Below, piece after piece: positions 9,482-18,082 of a stretch of 64,000 bases of DNA. The position numbers and the translations under genes were made by a program. Every line of letters begins with the position of its first letter. Position 1 is the stretch's first letter. The stretch comes from Herpetosiphon llansteffanensis (GTDB lineage Bacteria > Chloroflexota > Chloroflexia > Chloroflexales > Herpetosiphonaceae), in the NCBI RefSeq assembly GCF_003205875.1, contig NZ_PUBZ01000125.1, positions 118,741 through 182,740 of the forward strand. Direction: 5' to 3'. The notes under the pieces were generated by a model. It made no database searches, was not told where the DNA came from, and saw only the letters and a program-made list of their open reading frames with translations.

Positions 9482-9584
9482 AGAACGTGGGATGCAGCCA
9501 AGGAGCCTTAGCTGCTTATAAGCAAGGCTTCTATTCGCAACTCCACGTTCTCTTGATTGATCCTGTTTGTAAAACAGACTTTTC
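9482..9584. terminator. Structured convergent intergenic region with nested inverted repeats
   Basis: An outer inverted repeat AGAACGTGG (9482-9490) / CCACGTTCT (9543-9551) encloses AGCCTT/AAGGCT and a GCTTATAAGC palindrome. A second small hairpin CTGTTT-GTA-AAACAG (9563-9577) is followed by ACTTTT. It lies between converging genes and could end transcription from both sides. No long T-run is seen, so the call is tentative. Confidence 0.4.
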
Positions 9585-9595
9585 TCTCAATAATG

Positions 9596-10729
9596 TTACT
9601 TACTAAGCCATGGACTATAGGTGGTATAGGGTAAATTCTGGCTCCAAGCAGTAACATTGCGAGCACTGCCGGTCGGGCCAAAAAAAGCTCCGCCCAGCAC
9701 AACCTGATGCCCCCAAGCCATAACCTGCCAAGGAGTTCCATTGGCTCGTTGAAAAATTGGGCCAAGCCCTTCCCACGAACTGCCATTCCAACGCGCAACG
9801 CTGCCCGTTTGAACCCCATCAATCGTATCAAAGTAGCCCACCACATAGACATAGCCACCAATTTGAACCATGGAAGTAATGTAGGGGTTGGCCTCGGCTG
9901 GGCCAATGTTAAATGAACGGGTAACACTGGTTTCTGTACCAATATTGATCGTTCTTTCCGCCCAGCCATAATAGGTTTGGCCGCTACAACCGCCTAAACG
10001 ATCAAGCCTGCCAATATTCGATAGGCTATTGGTTGATAATGCAACTTTCTTGACCCATGTCCGAACATCGCCGCCATGCTCATTAACTTGTGATGTAGTG
10101 CTAATCGTAAAGTAGAGGCTATTGCCACAGCGATACAGATTATGAATCTCGCCAATCGACCCATCCTCTGCTGTGCGCGCATAGGTAAACGTCCATGCAC
10201 TGCCATTCCAAATGGCCATGAGTGAAGAAGTATCAATAGCGTAAATTGCATTGGTTCGCACAGCGACAACCGAATCAAGCGGAAAGTTGCTAAACGGTAT
10301 TGGCGTGGTGACATCAACCCAAGCAGAACCAGCAAGCACAGTAATCCGATAGGGCAGTGCCGCGCTGTGAGTCGTGCGCAAGGCATACAAACGGCCATCT
10401 GCGCCAACTTGCAGCGAGCGCCATGAATCAGTTGTGGTGTCAGCCTGAATTAAAACCCATTGCACCGCTACCTCATCCCAGCGTGCAAGGCGGGTAATGC
10501 CACTTTGCGAATAGACTGCATAGAGCGTCGTATCAATCACGGCAATACTATCGAGATTGCTATTGGGCAAACTCAACGCGCTAGCCCAGCTACCATTTGC
10601 TACATGTGCACTCTGCGCGTCAACAACGGTATCACCTGATTGGGCCGCCACAAGCGGATGCGCAATAGGCTGCATAAACAGGAGTACGATCATGCCCAAC
10701 GGAATCAAACAGCACAAACGACGGATCAT
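9596..10729 (-). CDS. Secreted beta-propeller/kelch-like protein, unknown function
   Basis: A 377-aa protein with an N-terminal signal peptide (Arg-Arg, then a long hydrophobic stretch to about residue 25, likely cut near VAA-QSG). The rest is made of short degenerate repeats with Trp-rich blade motifs such as VARWNGSSWEGLG, AIWNGSAWTF and LYALRT, typical of secreted or cell-surface propellers. No catalytic motif was recognised. The ATG at 10729 is chosen because GGAGGA precedes it; a longer reading frame from 10798 would bury the signal peptide. It stands alone and converges with the RraA-like gene. Confidence 0.8.
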   Translation of the reverse strand: MIRRLCCLIPLGMIVLLFMQPIAHPLVAAQSGDTVVDAQSAHVANGSWASALSLPNSNLDSIAVIDTTLYAVYSQSGITRLARWDEVAVQWVLIQADTTTDSWRSLQVGADGRLYALRTTHSAALPYRITVLAGSAWVDVTTPIPFSNFPLDSVVAVRTNAIYAIDTSSLMAIWNGSAWTFTYARTAEDGSIGEIHNLYRCGNSLYFTISTTSQVNEHGGDVRTWVKKVALSTNSLSNIGRLDRLGGCSGQTYYGWAERTINIGTETSVTRSFNIGPAEANPYITSMVQIGGYVYVVGYFDTIDGVQTGSVARWNGSSWEGLGPIFQRANGTPWQVMAWGHQVVLGGAFFGPTGSARNVTAWSQNLPYTTYSPWLSK

Positions 10730-11057
10730 CGATTCCTCCAAGCGTTGCGGTAAGAATACACACACCAAAAGACCGGTTGGCGTTCTTCGTGACAACAATG
10801 CTGCTGATCAGAGGCAGACGAAAGCGTGGAGGAATCAGGCATATTCCATAGGTAGCTACAGACAAAATGGTTACAGTCGAGCTTGCAGCTTACAGTTGGG
10901 TTATGCTCAACGTTGAATATCAATCTCAGCTGGGCATCATTGACTGCGGCTTTGCACATTTCTATATCGTTACGCGCAAGCACCCGACGCAACCCGCACG
11001 CCTTCATCCTGAGATTCGCATCGACCAGGAAGTAAATGATTCATAAAAGCGCAATAA
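10730..11057. other. Intergenic stretch with no gene seen
   Basis: 328 bp between two minus-strand genes. It should hold the promoter of the propeller gene, but I see no convincing -35/-10 pair, no hairpin with a T-run and no supported reading frame. Confidence 0.5.
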
Positions 11058-11549
11058 TCAGCCATTTGCTTCGCGCACATCCTTGCCATGCTCGGCAAAG
11101 GCCTTGAAATCTTGCATGTGTTGGAGCGACTGTTTGCGAAATGTCCCAGGCATCAGCAACCCCACCAAGCGCATCAGCAAGCTGCTAAATCGGTATTCGT
11201 TCTCACTCACCCACAGCGTTCTAGCTGGGCTAACTTCGGTCAGTTGCTCGTGCGCGGCGCTCCACATGCCAGCACCAACGATCTCGCGTGCAAAGTGAAC
11301 AACGCTCGCTGGCGGGATAGTGCGAAGATCGGTCGGTTCTCGCCGCGTAATCGTCTCGGTGGCTTCAAAGGTCTGCTGCCCCATCTGCATCACAACTCGC
11401 GATGTTGTGCCAACTTGGCCGTGTGCTCCGCTTAGCGGCTCGTGCAGCACCACGCCACGCAGCCATTTGGGAATGTTTGTCTGGTCGGCGAGCAGCTGGG
11501 CCACCTCCGAGCGCGGCAAGTCGATCTCGATCGCTACTGTATATTTCAT
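11058..11549 (-). CDS. SRPBCC (START-like) family protein
   Basis: A 163-aa protein with the pattern of polyketide-cyclase/START-like lipid-binding proteins. It starts YTVAIEIDLPRSEVAQLLAD and has central strands rich in acidic and Thr residues (QQTFEATETITRREP), closing with a long C-terminal helix (KQSLQHMQDFKAFAEHG). Such proteins bind hydrophobic ligands; no ligand can be named. GGAGGT at 11557-11562 fixes the ATG at 11549 and rules out the longer frame to 11603. It is 58 bp upstream of nothing on its own strand except the end of the deoxyinosine glycosylase gene, so the two may be transcribed together. Confidence 0.82.
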   Translation of the reverse strand: MKYTVAIEIDLPRSEVAQLLADQTNIPKWLRGVVLHEPLSGAHGQVGTTSRVVMQMGQQTFEATETITRREPTDLRTIPPASVVHFAREIVGAGMWSAAHEQLTEVSPARTLWVSENEYRFSSLLMRLVGLLMPGTFRKQSLQHMQDFKAFAEHGKDVREANG

Positions 11550-11607
11550 GGCGCATACCTCCACACTATTTTTCCGAATTGGCTCAATTTGAGCAAGGCT
11601 CATGCTT

Positions 11608-12117
11608 TTAAACTTGCTGCTTATGCTGCAAGATCACGGCCCATGCTTGGAGTTTCGCGGCAAAGGCTTGGGTGTTGGCGGGGCTGGTCGATGGCAGCGC
11701 ATGCACCGTTAATCGCGATTGCAATTCAGCGCTCAGCGTCGGCCACACCAGCCGCTCAAACAATTGCTGGGCTTTGATCCCGTTCAAGCCAATTGTGCGA
11801 ATCGTTGGATAGTTGCTTAGGAACGTTGCAAAATCATTGGGGATGGGCTGAGTAATGGCCGTATCAAGGCTACCATCACGCTCAGCAGCATGCAACACAT
11901 CCCAAAGTGCAATGCCATGGCGCGCTAAAAAGTCAGTTCGTTCTGCGCTGGTTGTGCCAGGCTCAGCAGCAAATAATGCCTGCATAATGCGCCAAAATTG
12001 ATTGCGGGGATGCATATAGTAGAACTGAGCGGCCAGCGATTGGTCGCCGGGCAGGGTGCCAAGAATCAAGCTATTGCTGGTCTGGTGCACAATCGCTGGT
12101 AGCGCATATTTTAGCAT
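11608..12117 (-). CDS. DNA-deoxyinosine glycosylase (UDG superfamily, HDG type)
   Basis: A 169-aa enzyme of the uracil-DNA glycosylase superfamily, family 6, which removes hypoxanthine from deaminated adenines. The motif region LILGTLPGDQSL followed by YYMHPRNQFWRIM is characteristic: the superfamily GxxPG segment and the HPRNxFW stretch. The C-terminal TVHALPSTSPAN is the second active-site loop. The ATG at 12117 follows AAAGGA closely; the longer frame to 12318 has no start site and overlaps a hairpin. It acts in base-excision repair in the cytoplasm. Confidence 0.88.
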   Translation of the reverse strand: MLKYALPAIVHQTSNSLILGTLPGDQSLAAQFYYMHPRNQFWRIMQALFAAEPGTTSAERTDFLARHGIALWDVLHAAERDGSLDTAITQPIPNDFATFLSNYPTIRTIGLNGIKAQQLFERLVWPTLSAELQSRLTVHALPSTSPANTQAFAAKLQAWAVILQHKQQV

Positions 12118-12171
12118 TTTCAATCCTTTCCAATTCATTATGTCAATAAAAACAATATTTCTGACTATAAT

Positions 12172-12201
12172 TAAACAAAAAAGCGACCAAAATGGTCGCT
12201 T
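12172..12201 (-). terminator. Intrinsic-terminator-like hairpin in the leader of the glycosylase gene
   Basis: Read on the minus strand, a perfect 9-bp stem (AAGCGACCA / TGGTCGCTT, loop TTT) is followed by TTTTTTGTTT. It lies about 55 bp upstream of the glycosylase start codon and downstream of any promoter in the divergent gap, so it may be an attenuator. Confidence 0.6.
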
Positions 12202-12350
12202 GGTTTTGGTGCTTTGCTCAGATTGAGTATAGCATGGCTGTCTAGGCCACAAAACGGCCCAACGCCGATTCTTTTTCGCACGCCACTCAGCTACAATCCT
12301 CAGCATTCGGCTAAGCAAGCGCGATCCAACACGAACAAAGGGAGCAATTG

Positions 12351-14969
12351 ATGAATGCCTATGTGTTTGAATTTCATGAAATTAACCCAACCAATAGCAT
12401 GCTGGTGGGCGGAAAAGCCGCCAATTTAGCTATACTTACCCAGATTCCAAGCATCCATGTGCCAACTGGCTTTTGTCTTTCGACCGCCGCGTTTCGGCGA
12501 ATGCTTGAAATGAATCCAGCCATCAGCAAATTGCTTGAGCAAGCAGCACTGTTGCGGGTTGCTGATCGGGCAGCAATTACCGAATTGAGCGCCAGCCTGT
12601 GCCAAACAATTGAATCAAGCCCAATGCCGCCCGAGATTCAGGCAGCAATTAGCCAGAAGCTGACACAGTTTGGCGTAGCCACGGCCTATGCGATTCGCTC
12701 AAGCGCAACCGCCGAGGACTTGCCAAGCGCCTCGTTTGCTGGCCAGCACGATAGCTATTTGAATGTCGTTGGCGAAGCGGCAATCATTCAGCAGATCAAA
12801 GCATGTTGGGCCTCGCTATTCAGCGAACGAGCCATGATCTATCGGCTGCAACAGGGCTTTGATCAGCGTAGCGTTCGCTTGGCAGTGATTGTGCAGGCCA
12901 TGGTTTTCGCCAACGTTTCAGGCATTATGTTCACTGCCGATCCGATTACGGCCAATCGCAAGCTTTTGGCAATTGAAGCCAGTTTTGGTTTGGGCGAGGC
13001 CTTGGTTGCTGGCCGCGTCAATCCAGATAGCTATCAACTGCGCAATGGCGAGATTGTGAGCACAAGCATCGCCATCAAGCAACGAGCCAGTGTTCCAAGC
13101 AAGGCTGGCGGAACTGAAGAACAGCCAATTACGCCTAAACAACAACACCAACCAGCCCTCAGCCAGCCCCAATTATTGGAGCTTGAAGCTATTGGCAGAA
13201 CCATCGAACAGCATTTTGGCCAGCCCCAAGATATTGAGTGGTGCTTGGCCGACGATCAGTTTTATATCGTTCAGAGCCGCCCAATCACCACGCTGTACCC
13301 AATTCCTGCCGCCAATGATGCGCGCAATCACATCTACATTTCGGTGGGCCACCAACAAATGATGACCGATGCGATGAAACCCTTGGGTTTGTCGATTTGG
13401 CAATTAACTGCTGGCCGCCCAATGGTGCATGCTGGCGGACGCTTATTTGTCGATGTGATTGATGATCTGGCTGTACCAGCCCGCCGCGCAATTATGGTCG
13501 ATGTTTTGGGCAAATCCGATCCGTTAATTCGCTCTGCCTTGACCACGCTGATCGAGCGCGGCGATTTTATTCCAGCAGCACCAGCGCAGCCAGCAGCATC
13601 AACGCTGGATAAATTCAAGCCTGCAAGCGCTGATTCGCTCGAATTTCAGCCAACGATTGAAAACGACCCAGCGCTTGTGACTGCGTTGATTGAGCAAAGT
13701 GAGCGCGATCTGGCCAATTTAAAACAAACCATCGTTGCAAAATCTGGGGCTGAACTCTGCGACTATATTCTGCACGACATTCAACAGCTCAAGCAAAGCC
13801 TCGCTAACCCACAAAGTTTTGGGGTGATTATGAATGCAATTAATGCGTCGAATTGGCTCAACGAGCGCATGGACGAGTGGCTGGATGAGAAAAACGCTGC
13901 TGATAGCATTTCGCAATCGGTCGATCACAATATCACGTCGGCAATGGGTTTAGCGCTGTTGGATGTGGCCGATGCAATTCGCCCCTATCCAGCAGTAATT
14001 AACTATTTAGCCCAGACCACCAAGCCGAATTTTTTAGCCCAGTTGGAACAATTTGAGGGTGGCAGCATAGCGCAGCAGGCAATCGAGGCCTATTTGGCCA
14101 AATACGGGATGCGCTGCGCTGGCGAAATTGACATTACGCGTACCCGTTGGAGCGAAAATCCAGCAACCCTGCTGCCATTAATGCTGCATAACATTAAAAG
14201 CTTTACGCCTGGAGCCAGCCAACAAAAATTCGCCCATGGTCGCCAAGTAGCCTTCAACAAAGAGCATGAACTTTTGGCGCGCTTGCAGCAATTGCCTGAT
14301 GGAGCAGCCAAAGCCGCCGCCACCAAACGCGTGATCGATCTCATTCGCAACTTTATTGGCTATCGCGAGTATCCCAAATATCACATTGTTAGCCGCTATT
14401 TTGTCTATAAACAGGCGTTGTTGCAGGCCGCCGAAGTGTTGCTGCAAGCCAACATCTTGCGCAACAAAAGCGATATAGGCTATCTCACATTTGCTGAACT
14501 CCACGAGGTTATGCGTACGCAGCAGCTTGATTATCGCCTTGTTGAGCAGCGAAGAGTTGAGTACAGCCATTATCAAAAACTAACCCCGCCCCGCGTGCTG
14601 ACCTCTGACGGCGAGCTGTTGAATGGCAGCTATCAACGCAGCGACGTACCAGCTGGGGCGCTGGTAGGTTTGCCGGTTTCGGCGGGCCTCATCGAAGGTC
14701 GGGCACGGGTGATATTACAGATGGAAGCAGCAACGCTTGAAGCAGGTGATATTTTGGTCACTCGGTTTACCGACCCAAGCTGGACCCCATTGTTTGTAGC
14801 AATTCACGGCCTTGTCACCGAAGTTGGCGGGCTAATGACCCACGGCGCGGTGATTGCCCGCGAATATGGCTTGCCAGCAGTGGTTGGCGTTGCCGATGCA
14901 ACTCAGCGCATCCGCGATGGCCAACGAATTCGAGTCGATGGCAGCACAGGCACGATCGAACTCCTTTAA
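12351..14969 (+). CDS. rph: Rifampicin phosphotransferase (PEP synthase-like)
   Basis: An 872-aa protein with the rifampicin phosphotransferase layout: an N-terminal ATP-grasp domain (about 1-315, with GGKAANLA and IRSSATAEDLPSASFAGQ), a large middle antibiotic-binding region (about 320-760) and a C-terminal swivelling phosphohistidine domain. The catalytic histidine is about His831 in TEVGGLMTHGAVIAREYG; this wording is closer to Rph than to housekeeping PEP synthase. The length matches Rph (about 865 aa). The enzyme uses ATP to phosphorylate rifamycins and so gives resistance. The ATG at 12351 has AAGGGAG at 12338-12344. A related PEP-utilising enzyme with another substrate cannot be fully excluded. 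Confidence 0.85.
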   Translation: MNAYVFEFHEINPTNSMLVGGKAANLAILTQIPSIHVPTGFCLSTAAFRRMLEMNPAISKLLEQAALLRVADRAAITELSASLCQTIESSPMPPEIQAAISQKLTQFGVATAYAIRSSATAEDLPSASFAGQHDSYLNVVGEAAIIQQIKACWASLFSERAMIYRLQQGFDQRSVRLAVIVQAMVFANVSGIMFTADPITANRKLLAIEASFGLGEALVAGRVNPDSYQLRNGEIVSTSIAIKQRASVPSKAGGTEEQPITPKQQHQPALSQPQLLELEAIGRTIEQHFGQPQDIEWCLADDQFYIVQSRPITTLYPIPAANDARNHIYISVGHQQMMTDAMKPLGLSIWQLTAGRPMVHAGGRLFVDVIDDLAVPARRAIMVDVLGKSDPLIRSALTTLIERGDFIPAAPAQPAASTLDKFKPASADSLEFQPTIENDPALVTALIEQSERDLANLKQTIVAKSGAELCDYILHDIQQLKQSLANPQSFGVIMNAINASNWLNERMDEWLDEKNAADSISQSVDHNITSAMGLALLDVADAIRPYPAVINYLAQTTKPNFLAQLEQFEGGSIAQQAIEAYLAKYGMRCAGEIDITRTRWSENPATLLPLMLHNIKSFTPGASQQKFAHGRQVAFNKEHELLARLQQLPDGAAKAAATKRVIDLIRNFIGYREYPKYHIVSRYFVYKQALLQAAEVLLQANILRNKSDIGYLTFAELHEVMRTQQLDYRLVEQRRVEYSHYQKLTPPRVLTSDGELLNGSYQRSDVPAGALVGLPVSAGLIEGRARVILQMEAATLEAGDILVTRFTDPSWTPLFVAIHGLVTEVGGLMTHGAVIAREYGLPAVVGVADATQRIRDGQRIRVDGSTGTIELL

Positions 14970-14971
14970 CT

Positions 14972-14995
14972 AACGTCCTCTTGCAAGAAGACGTT
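14972..14995. repeat. 24-bp palindrome after rph
   Basis: AACGTC, then a TCTTGCAAGA core, then GACGTT forms a near-perfect palindrome right after the stop codon. No T-run follows, so terminator function is uncertain. Confidence 0.45.
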
Positions 14996-15023
14996 CGCAC
15001 CCAGTATTCCCGATAATCACAGG

Positions 15024-15266
15024 CTATTGATAGTTTTTGAAGACGCTTTTGGCCTTCTCAAGCATCAACATCAAATCGGCATACGCCCAGCGCCATGGAT
15101 CACCATCGCGGCGCGGATAGAGGATAATCTGCAAGCCTTGAGGAGAATCATACACTTCAGCTACCGTCTCGCCTTTATGCCAGATTTCCGCAATCCATCC
15201 AGGTATTTCACTTTCACGATCATCATCTGCCAAACAGACGATAATTTCAATGTCATGATTCTTCAT
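15024..15266 (-). CDS. Small hypothetical protein
   Basis: An 80-aa acidic/aromatic protein (DDDRESEIPGWIAEIW, PRRDGDPWRWAY) with a mixed alpha/beta look. I do not recognise a family. AAAGGA just upstream supports the ATG at 15266 over one five codons earlier. It converges with rph. Confidence 0.65.
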   Translation of the reverse strand: MKNHDIEIIVCLADDDRESEIPGWIAEIWHKGETVAEVYDSPQGLQIILYPRRDGDPWRWAYADLMLMLEKAKSVFKNYQ

Positions 15267-15377
15267 AGCATATCCTTTCACAATGTTCGGTCTCGCGATG
15301 GAGGGTTGGGGCGACCAGTCATGGTAGGATCAACGGAGCCGTAGAATGTGGTCTACGGCTCTCTTTATGGAGGTATT

Positions 15378-15860
15378 ATGGAGGTCGCGATTCGGCGCTA
15401 CACCGCTGCGGATGGCACGGCGGTAGGCGAGCTTTCGATTCGGGCTTGGACACCAGTGTTTGCTTCGATGGCAGCAGCAATGGATGCAGCCGTATTCAGC
15501 CATTTTTATCCCGACTGGCAACAAGACCAGCGCAAGGCAGTGGCTTATGTCTGTGCCGCTGAAACCAACCACGTTTGGGTTGCGCTGCTTGATCAGCAGC
15601 TTGCGGGCTTTGTGGCCACAACCCTGCATCAAGCAAGTAGCATGGGCGAAATTGTGATGCTCGCAGTTGAGCCAAGCTACCAGCAACGTGGGGTAGGTGC
15701 TGCACTGACCAACTTTGCGGTCGAGCAGTTTCGCAGCGCTGGCATGCGGGTAGCAATGGTTGAAACTGGTGGCGACCCTGGCCATGAGCCTGCGCGCCAA
15801 ACCTACGTCAAACAAGGCTTTCAACTGATGCCAATAGCCCGCTACTTTCAAGCTTTGTAA
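15378..15860 (+). CDS. GNAT family N-acetyltransferase
   Basis: A 160-aa GNAT protein. The acetyl-CoA-binding motif A is MLAVEPSYQQRGVGAALTNFAVEQF (conserved QRGVGAAL part), and the C-terminal YVKQGFQ strand is typical. The N-terminal half (IRRYTAADGTAVGEL) sets up the usual beta-alpha start. The substrate is unknown. GGAGGT at 15369-15374 supports the ATG at 15378. Confidence 0.9.
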   Translation: MEVAIRRYTAADGTAVGELSIRAWTPVFASMAAAMDAAVFSHFYPDWQQDQRKAVAYVCAAETNHVWVALLDQQLAGFVATTLHQASSMGEIVMLAVEPSYQQRGVGAALTNFAVEQFRSAGMRVAMVETGGDPGHEPARQTYVKQGFQLMPIARYFQAL

Positions 15861-15928
15861 GTTTCCACCCAACAGGAGTTAAGATGCATTACTGTTTTCA
15901 TGGCGCACTGCAACGCTGGCGCTAAACG

Positions 15929-16315
15929 CTAGAACATGGTGTTGTCATTGGCCGAATCAGCAGGAATCGGCTGGAGCACATCCCAATGTTCAACGATCTT
16001 ACCAGCTTCATCAAGGCGAAAAATATCGATTCCGGCCCAATCGCGATCGCCGGGCCACGTTTGGTAGCAATGCAACACCACATACGATCCTTCGGCAATC
16101 ACGCGTTTGAACGTAACATGTTTGCCGGGATACTCTGCTGCCATGCGCTCAAAATAGGCAATGAATGCTGCTTTACCATCGGCCACCGCCGGATTATGTT
16201 GAATATATTGATCGCCAACATAGCGCTCGATCGCTTCTGCAGGCTGACATTGGTTAAACATTAAATCGTAAAATGCTTGGACTTTTTGTTTATTTTGTTC
16301 TAATAGATCGCTCAT
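15929..16315 (-). CDS. SnoaL-like (NTF2-fold) protein
   Basis: A 128-aa protein of the SnoaL-like ester cyclase/NTF2 fold. It opens with a long helix ([15 protein letters not shown]), followed by the typical [15 protein letters not shown], a mid helix ([13 protein letters not shown]), and strands ending [19 protein letters not shown]. Stand-alone members are usually annotated only by fold; enzymatic activity is not shown by any residue here. It is transcribed divergently from the broken MFS exporter, with 147 bp between them. Confidence 0.88.
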   Translation of the reverse strand: MSDLLEQNKQKVQAFYDLMFNQCQPAEAIERYVGDQYIQHNPAVADGKAAFIAYFERMAAEYPGKHVTFKRVIAEGSYVVLHCYQTWPGDRDWAGIDIFRLDEAGKIVEHWDVLQPIPADSANDNTMF

Positions 16316-16462
16316 GCTATCACTCCAGTTATGGCTCGCTGATCACCGCTGATCAGGCTGATTGTATCAAGCATGTCAATTGAAGCGCGAAGGGCCTCGC
16401 TCGATAGATACCGATTGTACCAACCAGCGTATGGTTTGGGCTGGAATAGTTAAAGGAATGTT

Positions 16463-17917
16463 ATGCGCGTAGAGACAACTTCGAACTCTCATGCCTCGAC
16501 CAACACGACTAGCGAGAAAGGCATCATTTTAACCTTGCTGATCGCTACGTTTGTGGTGATTCTCAACGAAACCATTATGGGTGTGGCGCTACCACGCTTA
16601 CAAGCCGAGTTCCAAGTTGAGGCCAGCACCGTTCAATGGCTGACCACGGCCTACCTTTTGGTGATGGCGGTGTTGATTCCAACCACGGGCTTTTTGATTC
16701 AGCGCTTTAGCACGCGAACGCTCTTTCTAACGGCAATGGGTTTGTTCAGCTTTGGCACGCTGACAGCAGCAGCGGCCCCAGGTTTTGAAGTGCTCTTAGT
16801 TGGGCGCATTTTTCAGGCATCGGGCACAGCGCTCATGTTGCCCTTGCTGATGACGGTGATTTTGGTGCTTGTGCCGATGGAGCGGCGTGGGGCCATGATG
16901 AGCACCGCCAGCATGGTCATTTCGGTTGCTCCAGCCATCGGCCCAGCCATATCGGGCCTGATTATCCAAGCCTTATCATGACGCTTTATGTTTATTTTCG
17001 TGATTCCGATTGCGCTTGGTGTGCTGATTTATGGCTATCTGCGCTTGGTTAATGTTGGCAAGCTTCAGCCAGCCAGCCTTGATATTGCATCAATCATTAT
17101 TGCCGCCGTCGGTTTTGGCGGGCTGGTCTATGGCTTTAGCCGCGCAGGCGAACCAGGCAGCAGCCTCAGCGATCCGTTGGTATTGGGCTTGATTGGGATT
17201 GGCGTGGTTGGCATAGCTTTATTTGCTTGGCGACAAACCCGCTTAGCTAGCCCATTGCTTGATCTGCGCGTCTTTCGCTTTCCCATGTTTACGCTAAGCG
17301 TCGTAATGATGATGGTTGTGATGGTGACGCTGTTCTCATCGGCGATTTTGTTGCCCTTCTATTTTCAAGAAATTCGCCATTTCAATACGCTGCAAACTGG
17401 GCTGTTTTTGCTGCCTGGCGGCGCATTGATGGGCTTTAGTGGGCTATTTGTCGGGCGTATTTTCGATCGTTCGGGGCCACGGGTGCTGGTTATCGGCGGA
17501 ATGTTGCTGGTAGTATTCGCTCTTTGGCAATGGACATCGCTCAATCCAAGCACATCAGTCATATGGCTCTTAGGCTTGCATGTAATCTTCAGTTTGGGCC
17601 TTGCCTGCTTGTTTACACCAGTACTGACAACTGGGCTAAATCAATTGCCCCAAGCATTGCACTCGCATGGCACCGCAATCTCCAATACGTTGCAGCAAGT
17701 TGCCGGCGCAATTGGCACAGCCTTGTTGATCACGATTATGAGCGCTGGGCAGGCCCGCCATTTACAAACGATCTCCGCCGATCCGTTGGCGGCATTAAAC
17801 GCTGGTATCCAGCAGGCCTTTGCGGTTGCGGCAGGTTTGGCCGTGGTTGGCTTACTGTTGGCGCTCTTTTTGCGCCGCACAGGCGAAACAAGCGGGGAAA
17901 CCAGCTTTATTCACTAA
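16463..17917 (+). pseudogene. DHA2-type MFS drug exporter interrupted by an in-frame TGA
   Basis: Two abutting frames (16463-16981 and 16988-17917) are in the same reading frame and together make one EmrB/DHA2-like exporter of 484 codons, the family's normal size. The only break is TGA at 16979-16981, where the family has a near-invariant tryptophan (LSWRxxF); TGG to TGA is a one-base change. The first half carries motif A-like and antiporter motifs (LPLLMT, APAIGPAISG). The second half begins RFMFIFVIPIAL and has no ribosome-binding site before its first ATG. So this is a recent nonsense mutant, a sequencing error or, less likely, a read-through gene. AAGGA precedes the start at 16463. Confidence 0.85.
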
Positions 17918-17930
17918 GGTTTTAAGCTGA

Positions 17931-18049
17931 TCCCCTCACCCCAACCCCTCTCCCGTCCAACGGGAGAGGGGCTTTAATACCCCCGTTCTAGCACAATTCT
18001 TGATGAACCTCGCCCGCGTGCAGTGGGAGAGGGGCTAGTGGTAAGGGGA
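17931..18049. repeat. Interspersed palindromic repeat, copy 2
   Basis: It starts TCCCCTCACCCCAACCCCTC and ends with a degraded GGTAAGGGGA. The interior holds GGGGCTTTAA and CTCGCCCGCGTGCAGTGGGAG, the same orientation as copies 3 and 4. It lies exactly between the converging MFS and histidine kinase genes. Confidence 0.85.
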
Positions 18050-18082
18050 CACAGCCCAATTCGCCATACCCATGGCTAATTG

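Noticed and set aside
9508..9969. 153-aa minus-strand frame overlapping the propeller gene
   Set aside because: It is a shadow of the propeller gene, which has a signal peptide, repeat motifs and a good start site.
16979..16981. TGA as selenocysteine or a recoded stop
   Set aside because: The family has Trp here, not Cys, and no SECIS-like element was noticed; a point mutation is simpler.
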